From Dehalococcoidia bacterium (lineage in GTDB: Bacteria > Chloroflexota > Dehalococcoidia > Lucifugimonadales > JAGWBF01), in contig JAGWBF010000076.1 in assembly GCA_021296025.1 (NCBI GenBank), positions 1 through 10,330 on the forward strand: 10,330 nucleotides of DNA, in the 5' to 3' direction. Below the pieces are notes generated by a model. That model ran no database searches and was not told where the DNA came from. It saw only the letters and a list, made by a program, of their open reading frames with translations. The position numbers were made by a program, and so were the translations under genes. Shown piece by piece: positions 1 through 7,545 of this stretch (position 1 is the first letter of the stretch; every line of letters starts with the position of its first letter).

Positions 1-9
1 CCAAACCGT

Positions 10-705
10 CTAGCTTAGCCCAGCCCCCTCAGCCGCCGCCCTCAGGTTCCGCATCGCCTCAGCCACCGAGGCGCGCTTGTTGAACACAGCGGAGCCAGCC
101 ACCAGTATCCTCCCTCCAGCCTCGACCACCTTGGGAGCTGTGTTGGCATCTACCCCGCCATCCACCTGAATCTCCGCGTCTAGTCCCCGCTCCATCAATA
201 AGAGGGATAAGCGCCGCACCTTGTCCAGCACCTCCGGGATCATCTTCTGGCCGCTGAAGCCGGGGTTCACCGTCAGCACCAGCACCATGTCCAGGTAGGG
301 CAGCACCTCTTCTATAGATGCCAGGGACGTGGAGGGGTTCAGAGCAACACCCGCCTTCAGGCCGTGCTCCTTGATCTGGTGCACACTCTTGTGAAGGTGG
401 GTACATGCTTCGACGTGAACGAAGATATGGTCCGACCCAGCCTTTATAAAATCGCCCAGCAGCTTCTCCGGCTCCTCTATCATCAGGTGTACGTTTAGGG
501 GCAGGGATGTGGTCGCACGGATTCCTTCGACAACCACGGGGCCAATGGTCAGGTTGGGGACGAAGTGGCCATCCATCACATCTACGTGGATATAGTCCGC
601 CCCCGCCTGTTCGGCTTCCCGTACCTGCTCTCCCAGCCTGGCAAAGTCGGCAGACAATATGGACGGGGCGATCTTTATCCGCTTTCCGTTATCGAGTGTG
701 GTCAT
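10..705 (-). CDS. rpe: Ribulose-phosphate 3-epimerase
   Basis: Interconverts D-ribulose 5-phosphate and D-xylulose 5-phosphate in the cytosolic pentose phosphate pathway. The 231-residue protein has the usual family length and a complete single TIM barrel. Visible motifs are APSILSADFARLG (13-25), HVDVMDGHFVPN (40-51), VHLM (72-75), VNPGFSGQ (146-153) and VDGGV (181-185). By family knowledge Ser18, His40, Asp42, His73 and Asp182 are the substrate and metal ligands, with the two Asp as acid/base residues; all are present. The ATG directly follows the argH stop codon (TAG-ATG, no gap). A GGAG lies 9 nt upstream inside argH, so translation is probably coupled to argH. It is the last gene visible in the arginine operon and stops at TAG 10 nt from the window edge, so a terminator or further gene would lie outside. 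Its link to arginine synthesis is positional only. Confidence 0.97.
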   Translation of the reverse strand: MTTLDNGKRIKIAPSILSADFARLGEQVREAEQAGADYIHVDVMDGHFVPNLTIGPVVVEGIRATTSLPLNVHLMIEEPEKLLGDFIKAGSDHIFVHVEACTHLHKSVHQIKEHGLKAGVALNPSTSLASIEEVLPYLDMVLVLTVNPGFSGQKMIPEVLDKVRRLSLLLMERGLDAEIQVDGGVDANTAPKVVEAGGRILVAGSAVFNKRASVAEAMRNLRAAAEGAGLS

Positions 706-2061
706 CTACTCTTCTCCAGCTTGGCCCAGCAGCTTCCGGGCCTCCAGCAGAGCCCTAGATACCTGCTGAGGGGCTGTACCACCTTGCACATCCCGGGCAG
801 CCACTGAAGATTCCGCCGTTACGCTGAACACCTCTTCATCAAATGCGGGAGAGTGCTTCTGGTACTCCTCCAGGGTAAGGTCCATTAGGTCAACGTTGCG
901 GGAAATGGCATAGCTCGACAGCCGGGCCACCACCCCATGGGCTTCCCTGAAGGGCACTCCCTTCCTGGTCACCAGGTAGTCGGCCAGGTCCGTGGCAAGC
1001 ATCTGCCCCTGGGCGGCAGCCTTGGAGAGGCTCTCGGCGTTTACCTGCATGGTGTTTATCATGCCCCTGAACACTTCCAGGGTAGCCAGCAGGGTGTCCA
1101 CGGTGTCGAACAGCCCCTCCTTGTCCTCCTGCAAGTCCCTGTTGTAGGCGAGGGGCAGTCCCTTCAGGACCGTCAGGATGGCCATTAAGTGGCCATAGAC
1201 CCGTCCCGTCTTCCCCCGGGCAAGCTCCGCATAGTCGGGATTACGTTTCTGGGGCATTATACTGCTGCCCGTAACGTACTCCTCGGACAGGGTTACGTAC
1301 CCAAACTCCTGGGACGACCACAAGACCAACTCCTCGGCCAATCGGGACAGGTGCATCATGCACATCGCCGCCGCCGAGTGGTATTCAACTACGAAGTCCC
1401 GGTCCGACACAGCATCCATGCTGTTGGACGTGGTCTTGCTGAAACCCAGCTCAGTCGCAAGGAACTGGCGGTCCACAGGGTACGGCACCCCCGCCAGGGC
1501 ACCGCTGCCCAAGGGAAGGGCGTCGGCGCCTTCGTGGCAATACTCGAACCTGCGTATGTCCCGCTGAAGCATGTGAAAGTAGGCCAGCAGATGATGGGCG
1601 AACAGGACCGGCTGGGCACGCTGTACGTGGGTGTAGCCGGGGATTATCAGTTCGGGATTGGACTCCGCCAGCTCCAGCAGCGCTCCCTGCAGCCCCCGCA
1701 CCTTCCCAACGGTTTCCCCGACCACCTCCCGGAGGTACAGGCGCATATCCACGGAGATCTGGTCGTTACGGGAGCGAGCGGTGTGGAGCTTACCCGCCGT
1801 TTCCGTCCCAATGACCTCATGTAGTCTCCGTTCCACGTTCATGTGGATATCTTCCAGCTCCGGCCGCCACGGGAATGACCCCTCCTCTATCTCCGTCCGG
1901 ATCTGCTCCAGCCCTTCTACGATATTCAGGGCCTCTCCCTCGGTAATTATGCCCTGTTTGCCCAGCATGCGGGCATGGGCAATGGAACCAGCGATGTCCT
2001 GGCGGTACAGACGCCGGTCATATTGGATGGAAACAGTGTAGCTGGAAGGGTCGGTGCTCAT
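706..2061 (-). CDS. argH: Argininosuccinate lyase, short N-terminus
   Basis: Cleaves argininosuccinate to arginine and fumarate, the last step of arginine synthesis; a homotetramer of the fumarase/aspartase superfamily. The 451 residues carry the three conserved regions: HTARSRNDQ (93-101), GYTHVQRAQP (142-151, with the probable catalytic His145) and the signature GSSIMPQKRNPD (265-276, with the mobile catalytic Ser). The family usually opens with a WGGRF-type stretch about 15-20 residues before the DxRLY..DI.GS segment. Here the protein begins MSTDPSSYTVSIQYDRRLY, so that stretch is missing. The ATG at 2061 is the first possible start because an in-frame TAG lies only 6 nt upstream. No Shine-Dalgarno sequence is visible before it. 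The gene sits 94 nt after argG and abuts rpe. Function is secure from the core motifs; the exact N-terminus is not, and a frameshift or a genuinely short form are both possible. Confidence 0.95.
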   Translation of the reverse strand: MSTDPSSYTVSIQYDRRLYRQDIAGSIAHARMLGKQGIITEGEALNIVEGLEQIRTEIEEGSFPWRPELEDIHMNVERRLHEVIGTETAGKLHTARSRNDQISVDMRLYLREVVGETVGKVRGLQGALLELAESNPELIIPGYTHVQRAQPVLFAHHLLAYFHMLQRDIRRFEYCHEGADALPLGSGALAGVPYPVDRQFLATELGFSKTTSNSMDAVSDRDFVVEYHSAAAMCMMHLSRLAEELVLWSSQEFGYVTLSEEYVTGSSIMPQKRNPDYAELARGKTGRVYGHLMAILTVLKGLPLAYNRDLQEDKEGLFDTVDTLLATLEVFRGMINTMQVNAESLSKAAAQGQMLATDLADYLVTRKGVPFREAHGVVARLSSYAISRNVDLMDLTLEEYQKHSPAFDEEVFSVTAESSVAARDVQGGTAPQQVSRALLEARKLLGQAGEE

Positions 2062-2085
2062 AGGCTACTGCGCTATCGACTACGA

Positions 2086-2114
2086 GGCCCGATGGACCAT
2101 GAAGTTCTCGGGCC
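2086..2114 (-). repeat. Inverted repeat in the argG-argH gap (possible mRNA hairpin)
   Basis: On the transcribed strand GGCCCGA is followed 15 nt later by TCGGGCC, a perfect 7-bp GC-rich stem. It ends 25 nt before the argH ATG and has no U-run after it, so it does not look like an intrinsic terminator. It might stabilise or process the operon mRNA, or modulate argH translation, which lacks an evident ribosome binding site. The stem is seen directly; the role is inference. Confidence 0.4.
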
Positions 2115-2147
2115 CACAGACATTTCAAGATGTACCCAGACCCGGCA

Positions 2148-2153
2148 ATTATA
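2148..2153 (-). promoter_or_regulatory. Possible internal -10 element before argH
   Basis: A perfect TATAAT on the minus strand begins 4 nt after the argG TAG. No convincing -35 hexamer or TGn extension accompanies it, so it may be chance. If real, transcription would start near 2141 and give an approximately 80-nt leader before argH containing the 2086-2114 hairpin. Confidence 0.25.
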
Positions 2154-2155
2154 CC

Positions 2156-3361
2156 CTAATCGCTGCGGGTCTCCCTACGTTGAATCTGGTTCTGGGTGCG
2201 GACGGGAAGGCCAAAGATGCGGATGAACCCTTCGGCCGAGCTGTGGTCGAAGGTGTCACCCCGGTCGTAGGTGGCCAGCTTCAGGTCGTAAAGGGCGTAG
2301 GGGGACTTCCGTCCCACGACGGTGCAGTTGCCCTTATGCAGTCGGAGACGAATGGTGCCATCAACATGCTCCTGGGTGCTGCGGATGTAGGCGTCCATGT
2401 CCTCCCGGTGGCGGGTGAACCACTGGCCGTTGTAGACCAGGTCCGCATACTCCTGGGCAATTCGAGACTTGAGTCGTAGCTGCTCCCTGCTTAGGGTAAG
2501 CGCTTCCAGGGCCTTGTGGGATGTGTGCAGCAGGGCCGCCGCCGGGGCCTCATACACCTCCCGGGACTTGATGCCAACAAGACGGTTCTCCACATGGTCG
2601 ATGCGTCCCACTCCGTGCTGGCCTGCCACTTCGTTCAGGTGACGGATCAAGTCCACGCCGGGCATCTGCTCGCCGTCCAGGGCGACGGGCACCCCCTTCT
2701 CAAAAGCCAGCTCGAGAAAGACGGGCTCGTCGGGGGAATCGGCTATGGAACGGGTCCAAGCGTAGGCATCCTCGGGAGGCTGGTGCCACGGGTCTTCCAA
2801 ATCTCCCGTTTCGATGCTCCTCCCCCACAGATTCTCGTCGATGGAGTAGGCGCTTCTCCCCAGGCGGATGGGAAGGCTGCGGGCGGCAGCGTACTCAATC
2901 TCTTCTTCCCGGCTCATACCCCATTCCCGCATGGGGGCGATCACCTTCAATTCAGGGGCCAAGGCCGCAACGCCCACATCTATGCGCACCTGGTCGTTGC
3001 CCTTCCCGGTACAGCCGTGGGCAATGGCAAAGGCCCCCTCAGCCCTGGCGGTCTCCACCAGGTATTGAGCGATGAGAGGGCGTCCAAGGGCAGTGGCCAA
3101 TGGATACTGCTCCTCATAAATGGCCCCGGCGCGCAGGGCCGGCAGGAGGAAGTCCCTCACCAGGTCCTCCCGCCCGTCGATGGTCAGTGCCCGGTGAGCC
3201 CCGATAGCCTCTGCTCGCTGGCGTATCTCCTCCAGGTCCACCATACCCAGATCGATGGTCAGGGTGACCACTTCGGCATCGTAATGTTCCTGGAGCCACG
3301 GTATAGCTACCGATGTGTCGAGCCCACCGCTGTAGGCGAGGACGATGCGGTTGGGTGCCAT
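2156..3361 (-). CDS. argG: Argininosuccinate synthase
   Basis: Joins citrulline and aspartate with ATP to make argininosuccinate, the penultimate arginine step; a cytosolic homotetramer. The 401 residues match the usual length of the common (non-E. coli) type. The N-terminal ATP-pyrophosphatase P-loop AYSGGLDTSV spans 9-18. HGCTGKGNDQVR (115-126) and YSIDENLWGRSIE (172-184) are family hallmarks for nucleotide and citrulline/aspartate binding. The ATG at 3361 is preceded by GGAGGAGG (3365-3372) and sits two residues ahead of the usual RIVLAYSGG start, so the start is firm. It lies 43 nt downstream of argD and 94 nt upstream of argH, and is likely cotranscribed with both. It stops at TAG. Nothing in the sequence looks damaged. 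Confidence 0.98.
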   Translation of the reverse strand: MAPNRIVLAYSGGLDTSVAIPWLQEHYDAEVVTLTIDLGMVDLEEIRQRAEAIGAHRALTIDGREDLVRDFLLPALRAGAIYEEQYPLATALGRPLIAQYLVETARAEGAFAIAHGCTGKGNDQVRIDVGVAALAPELKVIAPMREWGMSREEEIEYAAARSLPIRLGRSAYSIDENLWGRSIETGDLEDPWHQPPEDAYAWTRSIADSPDEPVFLELAFEKGVPVALDGEQMPGVDLIRHLNEVAGQHGVGRIDHVENRLVGIKSREVYEAPAAALLHTSHKALEALTLSREQLRLKSRIAQEYADLVYNGQWFTRHREDMDAYIRSTQEHVDGTIRLRLHKGNCTVVGRKSPYALYDLKLATYDRGDTFDHSSAEGFIRIFGLPVRTQNQIQRRETRSD

Positions 3362-3404
3362 GGGCCTCCTCCGGTACTTTATCGATGGTGGGATGCGCGG
3401 CGGG

Positions 3405-4634
3405 CTAAGCTGAGACCGCCTTCAGGGCAGCTTCCAGCCTTTCCACAGCGGGGTCTATCTCTGCGGGTGTTATGTTCAGTGGGGGCATGAACCTGATGGC
3501 GTTGGGCTTCACAGGATTAAGCAGCAGCCCTTCCTCGTTGCACTGAGCAACCACCTTCCCGGAGATGTTGTCGTCGAACTCCATCGCCATCAGGAGGCCC
3601 AAGCCGCGGACATCGGCGATAAAGCTGTATCGCGACTTTAGTCCCTCCAAGCCGTCCCGCAGGTATTCCCCCATGCGCCGGGCGTTGGCAGACACATCGT
3701 TATCGATGATATAGCTGGTGGAGGCGTAGGCCGCTGCGCAGGTCAGCGCATTGCCTCCGAAGGTGGAGCCATGATCACCGGGCTCCAGGGCCATGCACTG
3801 GTCCTTGGACATGAACGCCCCGATGGGCACCCCTCCTCCCAGCCCCTTAGCCAAGGCCATGCCGTCGGGTTCGATGCCGAATGACTCATATCCGAACAGG
3901 GTCCCCAGGCGTCCAAACCCAGTCTGCACCTCATCCAGGAGCAGAAGCAGCCCCTGGCTGTCGCACCATTCCCGCACCCTGGGGAGATAGTCTGGGGATG
4001 GGATGATGACGCCTCCTTCCCCCTGCACCGGCTCCAGCAGCACCGCCGCTGTGCGGTCGGTGGTTGCTTCCATGATGGCTTCAACATTGTTGTAGTCCAC
4101 GTGCACAAAGCCGGGGGTCAGGGGCTGGAAGGGCTCCTGGTAGTGGGGTTGGCCTGTCGCCGCCACCATGCTCATGGTACGTCCGTGAAAGGAGTTGAAG
4201 GCGGTGATAACCTCGTAGGCCCCATCCCGGTTTTTCTTGCCGTACTTTCGCGCCAGCTTGGACACCCCTTCGAGGGCCTCCGCCCCGCTGTTGGAGAGGA
4301 ACACCTTGTCCAGGGCGCTGTTCTCCACCAGGAGCTGGGCCAACTGCAACTGGGGAAGGGTGTAGAACTGGTTGGATGTTTGCATCAGGGTGGAGGCTTG
4401 CCGGGTTATAGCTTCGGTAATGGCAGGGTGGGAGTGCCCCAGGTTGTCCACGGCCCAGCCTGCACAGAAGTCTAGGTACTCTTTACCTTCTACATCCCAC
4501 ACCTTGGTGCCCTCACCGCGGGCCAGGACCACGGGCTGGCGCCTCACGGTGAACATGTAGTACTGCTTCTCCATATCTATCCACTGGCTGGAGGTCATCT
4601 CCTGAGTTCCACCATTGCCGCGCTGGGTGCTCAT
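3405..4634 (-). CDS. argD: Acetylornithine aminotransferase (class III, PLP)
   Basis: Transfers the amino group of glutamate to N-acetylglutamate 5-semialdehyde, giving N-acetylornithine. In many bacteria the enzyme also serves lysine synthesis. The 409 residues show the class III fold-type I pattern: SNSGAEA (114-120, PLP phosphate loop), FHGRT (149-153), LEPVQGEGGV (200-209), LLDEVQTGFGR (232-242, Asp234 contacting the PLP ring nitrogen), ALAKGLGGG (260-268, PLP-binding Lys263) and HGSTFGGN (288-295). Position 121 is Leu where this loop more often has Asn or Val (SGAEAN/V). The ATG start overlaps the TGA of the upstream membrane-protein gene as ATGA, with a strong GGAGGTGA 6 nt ahead; a second Met at residue 13 has a badly placed ribosome site. 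A related omega-transaminase role cannot be excluded by motifs alone, but the arginine cluster makes ArgD by far the best call. Confidence 0.96.
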   Translation of the reverse strand: MSTQRGNGGTQEMTSSQWIDMEKQYYMFTVRRQPVVLARGEGTKVWDVEGKEYLDFCAGWAVDNLGHSHPAITEAITRQASTLMQTSNQFYTLPQLQLAQLLVENSALDKVFLSNSGAEALEGVSKLARKYGKKNRDGAYEVITAFNSFHGRTMSMVAATGQPHYQEPFQPLTPGFVHVDYNNVEAIMEATTDRTAAVLLEPVQGEGGVIIPSPDYLPRVREWCDSQGLLLLLDEVQTGFGRLGTLFGYESFGIEPDGMALAKGLGGGVPIGAFMSKDQCMALEPGDHGSTFGGNALTCAAAYASTSYIIDNDVSANARRMGEYLRDGLEGLKSRYSFIADVRGLGLLMAMEFDDNISGKVVAQCNEEGLLLNPVKPNAIRFMPPLNITPAEIDPAVERLEAALKAVSA

Positions 4635-7516
4635 TGGGACTCACCTCCGATCGATTCGTTTATCCGGTCTAGGGCTTCCTCCAGTGCATCCAGGCTTTCT
4701 TTCAACTCGTCCACGGCAGCGCCAATATTCTCCAGCTCGCCGGCCAGCCCTTCCGATGGGACATCGGGAGGCGGTGGGGTTTCGTCGGGCGGCGGGGTTG
4801 GATCACGTGGAGTGGGGGTTTCGTCGGGTATCAAACCCAATGCCCCGGAGTCTCGGGCTGCATCAAAGAGCCGGTTTAACCCCGCAAACAATGTGTCCTC
4901 CATGAACACATTGTCGCCGTCGGCAACTATCACCTTCTTCAACTGGGGCAGGGCCAGCGCTTCCGCCTGGATATACAGGGGTTCCACATATAGGAACGCG
5001 TCGGCTATGGGAATGGCAAGAAGATTGCCTCGGATACACTCCTTCCCTTCGGGACAGAGGAGGCTCAGCTCCCTGCCTATCTCTTCGTCACTGGTGATTC
5101 GTCCCTCTATCTGCTCAGGGCCATCAACCTGTCCTTCGGGGAAGATGAAGTTGACCAGCTTCCCATAATTGTCCCCGTCGTTGCGGGCAGCCATCCAGGC
5201 CACCATGTTCTTTCGTTCTTCACCGCCAGGAGTGAAGGGCAGCAGGAGGACGAACTCCTCCTTCTCCTCGCCCGGCAGCTTCATCATCACATAGTAGGGT
5301 TCCACAGCCTGGGTGTTTACCGGTGTTATAAACACCTCCTGGGCCCTTGCCCACAGGTCGTTGCTGGGGAAGAACTCCTCGGGGTCCCGCATATGGTATC
5401 GCAGGTAGATCTCCGACTGGGCGGTGAACAGGTCCATGGGGTAGCGGATATGGTCCCGCAGGGCGGGATCCAGATTGTCGATCTCGTCAAAGTCCGTAAA
5501 CAGGTCCGGGAAGGCGTTCCGGTAGATCTGCACAATGGGTTCGTCTGGCTCGATGACGAAGAAGAACAGGCTCCCGTTGTAGGGGTCCACCACCACCTTT
5601 ACGCTGTTGCGAATGTAGTTGTAGCTTCCCTCGAATTCCTGGGAGTAGGCAAAACGGTCAGTGGTTGTGTAGGCATCTATGATCCACCAGAGCTTGCCGG
5701 TGTCCCCGATTACTAGGTATGGGTCGCTATCCAGGGTGAGGAATGGGGCGACGGCGCTCACCCGGTCATCTATCTCGCGGCGGTACTGTATCCTGCTTTC
5801 GGAGTTGATCTGGCCGCTGATCAGCAGGTTGAAGTCCACCATTTCCCAAGCGAAGGCGGCCCTTCTTATCAGTGAACCTACGTTAACGCCGCCGATACCT
5901 CCGTAGTCCTGGTAAACGGGGCTGCCCTCGGGTCCCGGATAGTCGAACTCATCGGTTTCAGTGTTGACCACCACGAATCCCTTGGTGTTTTCGCCGTAGT
6001 ATATCTCCGGCCTCGTAATGTTCAGGCCAAGCTCAGGCGGAGGGTTGGGCGGGATGTTGTGGACGAAGAATTCGGGCTCTCCCTCCTCGGTGAACTCGGT
6101 AACGGGACTCATGGCCACCGAGTAGCCGTGGGTGTAGGAGAGCTTGCGGTTGACCCAGTTTTGGGCGTTCTCATCCAGCCTTTCCGGGAACAGCTCTCTG
6201 GCCGATAGCATTACCTGGCGTACCTCCCCGTCGGCGAACTCGTATCGGTCCACGTCCACTCCGACGAAGTTATAGAACTGGCGGAAGGTCCTTATCTGGT
6301 TATATGTATCCCTCAGGGGACGGTGGTCCCAAAGACGTATGTTCTTGGTCGTCCCATCGGCATCTAGGAGCTCCAAGCGTTCCCGATCGGAAAGGCTGTA
6401 CCAGTCCGGGGCGTCGAACACCTCCCTCGGGTCTACCCAGGGGGTGTACTCGGTGAACTGCCGCTCATCGATAAGAAGTTCGGGGCCGTTCACCTGGCCG
6501 CTGTTTGGTGCGGCAAAGTTGTAGGCAATCAGCGTAGAGTCGATGGCCCTTTGAATATACCTCTGCTCCCGCTCGAACTCGTTGGGTTTCACCCTGAGAC
6601 GCTGATAGGCCGTGGGATAGATCGCCCCCGCCAGGATGGCGATGGCGGCCCACAGGGAGAAGGCGGCGATCAGGGTGCGGGTCCCTCCATAGTAGATGCT
6701 GGCTGCGAAGCCCGCCGCGGAAACCAGCGAGATGGCGACCAGAAGCCACAGCACCGGGATGCGGGCGTTCACATCGGTGTACCCGGCGCCAGGGGCGGCG
6801 CCCCTACCCGAGAAGACCAGCTCGTAGATGTCCAGGTAGTGGGCGGCGGCGATGGTCAACATCAGGAATACGCCCAGCACAGCGACATGGATCAAAATCC
6901 TGGGCGGAATATCGAACCGTAGGCCCCGCATTGCGTAGATGGCTACGTACAGGGCGCCTACAGCTGCCACGGTGACGATGACCAGCCCCATTAACCATCC
7001 CTGTATGAAATGGAGCAGGGGCATGACAGCCACGTGGAAGGACATATCCCGTCCGAACTGGGGGTCCACAACGTCAAAGGGGACCCGGTTCATGTACACA
7101 AGGACGGTTTCCCAACGGCCCTGGGCCACCACGCCGAAAATCAACGAAATCACAACCAGCCCGGCTATGGCGCCGACGATGATGGCAGCCTTGGCCATGC
7201 GTATGACTTCCGCGGGCACCGGAAGAAGGGACTCACCCCACGAGAGCCGATAGGCGACGTAGAGGTTGGCCCCTAGCAGCGCCGCTACGATCAAGAAGGC
7301 GCTGATGAAGAGCCAGATGCGCATGACCAGGACCTTCTTGAAAGGCCCCAAGAATCCCAGGCCATCGAACCAAAGCCAGTCGGTGTATATCCCCTTGGCT
7401 ACGAATAGGAAGGCCAGGAGGAGCACCAGAACACCAATGACTATTCCTAACTTTGTGTATCGTCTCCAGTTGAAGGGAGGATGGAGACTCTCATCCCAGA
7501 CGTGGACCCGCTCCAA
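4631..7516 (-). CDS. UPF0182-family large membrane protein (function unknown)
   Basis: A 961-residue member of the UPF0182 (PF03699) family, known from actinobacteria, cyanobacteria, chloroflexi and others but without an established function. Seven hydrophobic spans lie at about 23-41, 62-90, 109-131, 168-195, 205-228, 251-273 and 281-300. After the first comes YTDWLWF (44-50), and between the third and fourth DPQFGRD, both family-typical. A large non-membrane domain of roughly 600 residues follows, with recognisable stretches KPNEFEREQRYI, YTHGYSVAMSPV, NYIRNSVKVVVDPYNG and EPYYVMMKLPGEE. The tail has a Pro/Thr/Asp/Glu-rich linker (about 895-925) and a perfect heptad pattern I931-V935-L938-L942-L945-L949-I952-I956, a likely coiled coil. 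The start is TTG with AGGAG 6 nt upstream. It lies 29 nt after argB and overlaps argD by 4 nt, so it is embedded in the arginine operon. Whether it has any role in arginine metabolism is unknown. Confidence 0.95.
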   Translation of the reverse strand: MERVHVWDESLHPPFNWRRYTKLGIVIGVLVLLLAFLFVAKGIYTDWLWFDGLGFLGPFKKVLVMRIWLFISAFLIVAALLGANLYVAYRLSWGESLLPVPAEVIRMAKAAIIVGAIAGLVVISLIFGVVAQGRWETVLVYMNRVPFDVVDPQFGRDMSFHVAVMPLLHFIQGWLMGLVIVTVAAVGALYVAIYAMRGLRFDIPPRILIHVAVLGVFLMLTIAAAHYLDIYELVFSGRGAAPGAGYTDVNARIPVLWLLVAISLVSAAGFAASIYYGGTRTLIAAFSLWAAIAILAGAIYPTAYQRLRVKPNEFEREQRYIQRAIDSTLIAYNFAAPNSGQVNGPELLIDERQFTEYTPWVDPREVFDAPDWYSLSDRERLELLDADGTTKNIRLWDHRPLRDTYNQIRTFRQFYNFVGVDVDRYEFADGEVRQVMLSARELFPERLDENAQNWVNRKLSYTHGYSVAMSPVTEFTEEGEPEFFVHNIPPNPPPELGLNITRPEIYYGENTKGFVVVNTETDEFDYPGPEGSPVYQDYGGIGGVNVGSLIRRAAFAWEMVDFNLLISGQINSESRIQYRREIDDRVSAVAPFLTLDSDPYLVIGDTGKLWWIIDAYTTTDRFAYSQEFEGSYNYIRNSVKVVVDPYNGSLFFFVIEPDEPIVQIYRNAFPDLFTDFDEIDNLDPALRDHIRYPMDLFTAQSEIYLRYHMRDPEEFFPSNDLWARAQEVFITPVNTQAVEPYYVMMKLPGEEKEEFVLLLPFTPGGEERKNMVAWMAARNDGDNYGKLVNFIFPEGQVDGPEQIEGRITSDEEIGRELSLLCPEGKECIRGNLLAIPIADAFLYVEPLYIQAEALALPQLKKVIVADGDNVFMEDTLFAGLNRLFDAARDSGALGLIPDETPTPRDPTPPPDETPPPPDVPSEGLAGELENIGAAVDELKESLDALEEALDRINESIGGESQ
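4641..4648 (-). promoter_or_regulatory. Ribosome binding site of argD inside the UPF0182 gene
   Basis: GGAGGTGA lies 6 nt before the argD ATG and is encoded by the final Gly-Gly-Glu codons of the membrane protein. With the ATGA stop/start overlap this indicates translational coupling and fixes the argD start at 4634. Confidence 0.8.
4776..4828 (-). repeat. Short direct repeat in the Pro-rich linker of the UPF0182 protein
   Basis: The 14-bp string GGGGTTTCGTCGGG (plus strand) occurs at 4776-4789 and 4815-4828, exactly 39 bp apart. It encodes PDETP twice at a 13-residue spacing (about residues 897 and 910). The second copies diverge after the core (PDETPTPRDPTPP versus PDETPPPPDVPSE). This looks like an old in-frame tandem duplication that lengthened a flexible linker between the large domain and the coiled coil. 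Confidence 0.7.
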
Positions 7517-7522
7517 TCGTTT

Positions 7523-7527
7523 CTCCT
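7523..7527 (-). promoter_or_regulatory. Ribosome binding site deciding the TTG start of the UPF0182 gene
   Basis: AGGAG sits 6 nt before TTG 7516 in the 29-nt gap after argB. No ATG or GTG is better placed, and the TTG start gives an N-terminus that runs directly into the first membrane helix. Confidence 0.7.
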
Positions 7528-7545
7528 AGCTCTTTCTGCCGTGCC

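Noticed and set aside
1189..1824. 211-codon plus-strand open frame opposite argH
   Set aside because: Antisense to conserved ArgH motifs, with low-complexity His/Gln/Arg-rich character and no ribosome site; a shadow frame.
2516..3490. 324-codon plus-strand open frame opposite argG
   Set aside because: It lies wholly antisense to a clear argG and its 5' flank, has no recognisable domain, and is what GC-rich coding DNA commonly leaves on the other strand.
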